64,000 bases of DNA from Cinnamomum chago (taxonomy: Eukaryota; Streptophyta; Magnoliopsida; Laurales; Lauraceae). Location: contig CP142458.1 of assembly GCA_038049695.1 (NCBI GenBank), forward strand, positions 61,165,501 through 61,229,500, given 5' to 3'. The notes below the pieces were generated by a model that worked only from the letters and a program-made list of their open reading frames with translations, made no database searches and was not told the origin of the DNA. The translations under genes were made by a program, and so were the position numbers. Positions 63,401 through 64,000 of this stretch are shown piece after piece (the first letter of the stretch is position 1; every line of letters starts with the position of its first letter).

Positions 63401-64000
63401 CTGATATCGATTCATATCGGCCGGTGAATATGAACGGGTATTAATTGAGATTTTAAACCATAATCACACTTACTCATTAAGCTATTAGTATTTACTATTT
63501 AGTATCATAAATACTTCAACAATTTTTTTAAAAGTAGAAGATTAAGAAAAACCATTTTTCAACACAAAAAATCATGTTTATAAGTAGATCTAGCATGAAA
63601 GTGTGTAGATCTAAGTGAATAACACAACACAAACCCAAAAGTGACATGCCAATGATCGTTTCATTCATTTCTATGCTTTATCTAAAAATAAAAAATAAAA
63701 AAAATACATAATAGTAAAAATAAGGGAGTTAATTTGATTTTCTCTTACTAAATAAAATGATTTCTTCAAGAAATAGTGTTGGAAGTTGGAAATATATAAG
63801 AGAATGAGGGAAGAGGAGAAGAAAATGGAAAAATAGGAAAAAAGTTACAAAAAATCAAGGTTTTTGGACATTACTCCATCTCGGCCGATATTTTCAGAGA
63901 TATCGGTAATATCGGCCGATCGGTAATATTTTACCGATTCGGTATTGCTACAAAATATCGTCGTAGTATGGGCTGATATCGATTCATATCGGCCGGTGAA
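60409..64000 (+). repeat. Eight-monomer module, third copy, cut by window end
   Basis: Monomers 106-112, anchors 60451, 61022, 61593, 62165, 62737, 63308 and 63880. The markers match 46119-50690 in the same order: AATCACGCTT (60611), CCATATTTC, AATCGAAAAAAAGG (62112), TTTTATTTTCTC (about 62590), GATATAGTG (63201), GAATGAGCG (63238) and TTAAGAAAAACC (about 63543). The offset from the second copy is 9718 bp (17 monomers). The last monomer starts at 63838 and is truncated by the window. Confidence 0.9.

Larger units (their letters stand above)
1..64000 (+). repeat. Satellite DNA array, 571/572-bp monomer, 112 tandem copies
   Basis: The entire window is one head-to-tail tandem repeat. The anchor CTCGGCCGAT recurs at 42, 614, 1392, 1964, 2535, 3106, 3678, 4250 and so on to 63880, with spacing of 571 or 572 except where a 208-bp insertion (two places), a 13-bp deletion (one place) or a 1-bp A-run change intervenes. 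Every copy is in the same orientation. Copies differ by only a few bases, so homogenisation has been strong and recent. No non-satellite DNA other than two MITE copies is present, and neither array edge is reached. Stop codons and poor coding structure in all frames argue against any gene. Long, AT-rich, homogenised arrays of this kind form centromeric, pericentromeric or knob heterochromatin in plants; which applies here is not visible. I do not recognise the monomer as a named satellite. Confidence 0.98.

Noticed and set aside
1..64000. Array of CRISPR-like or phage-type repeats.
   Set aside because: There are no short repeats separated by unique spacers. The full 571-bp unit is conserved from end to end.
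1..64000. rDNA intergenic-spacer subrepeats or an LTR-retrotransposon-derived array.
   Set aside because: No rRNA gene sequence, no primer-binding site or polypurine tract next to TG...CA ends, and no coding remnants of gag-pol are visible in the monomer.
1..64000. Whole array as an assembly artefact.
   Set aside because: Private changes occur in many monomers (for example 15280, about 23404, about 49568, 59473), and blocks differ in a nested, consistent way. Copy-number errors in individual blocks cannot be excluded.

Overview
The whole 64 kb window is a single uninterrupted satellite DNA array. I found no protein-coding gene, rRNA, tRNA, CRISPR array, telomere repeat or LTR element. The unit is about 571-572 bp. 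Following the CTCGGCCGAT anchor through the window gives 112 head-to-tail monomers, all on the same strand (first anchor at 42, last at 63880). The first starts at base 1 and the last is cut by the window end, so the array runs past both edges. Monomer 1 is 167/571 G+C (29%), counted by hand.

The organism is most likely a flowering plant. The evidence is the long AT-rich tandem repeat and a CACTA-superfamily miniature element whose ends read CACTACACC...GGTGTAGTG with a 3-bp target duplication. The species, and whether the array is centromeric, pericentromeric or a heterochromatic knob, cannot be settled from this sequence.

Layout. Monomers are of two length types: A (571 bp, GGAATTACTCC) and B (572 bp, GGACATTACTCC), 55 and 57 copies. 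They sit in higher-order repeats (HORs) traced by shared single-base markers. 1-8780 is a 15-monomer HOR carrying a 205-bp CACTA MITE (959-1163). 8781-18131 is a second copy with the same MITE (9739-9943) and one extra monomer. 18132-27272 is a third copy of 16 monomers, and its orthologous monomer has an empty MITE site (19087-19089). From 27273 on, the order breaks into smaller modules: a 6-monomer tandem duplication (30118-36975), a recurrence of the 27845-30117 segment at 36976-39261, a mosaic (39262-46118), an 8-monomer unit present twice in tandem (46119-55262) and again at 60409-64000, and a dimer repeated three times (56407-59836).

Each monomer has a compartmented design. A CpG-dense domain of about 130 bp (14 of the 15 CpGs in monomer 1) holds three inverted repeats. 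The rest is an AT-rich body with paired GTAGATCTA words, an interrupted A-tract, a TATATAAG word and a purine-rich tail. The picture is of an array repeatedly amplified by unequal exchange of blocks of different size, with a transposon insertion that serves as an internal time marker.
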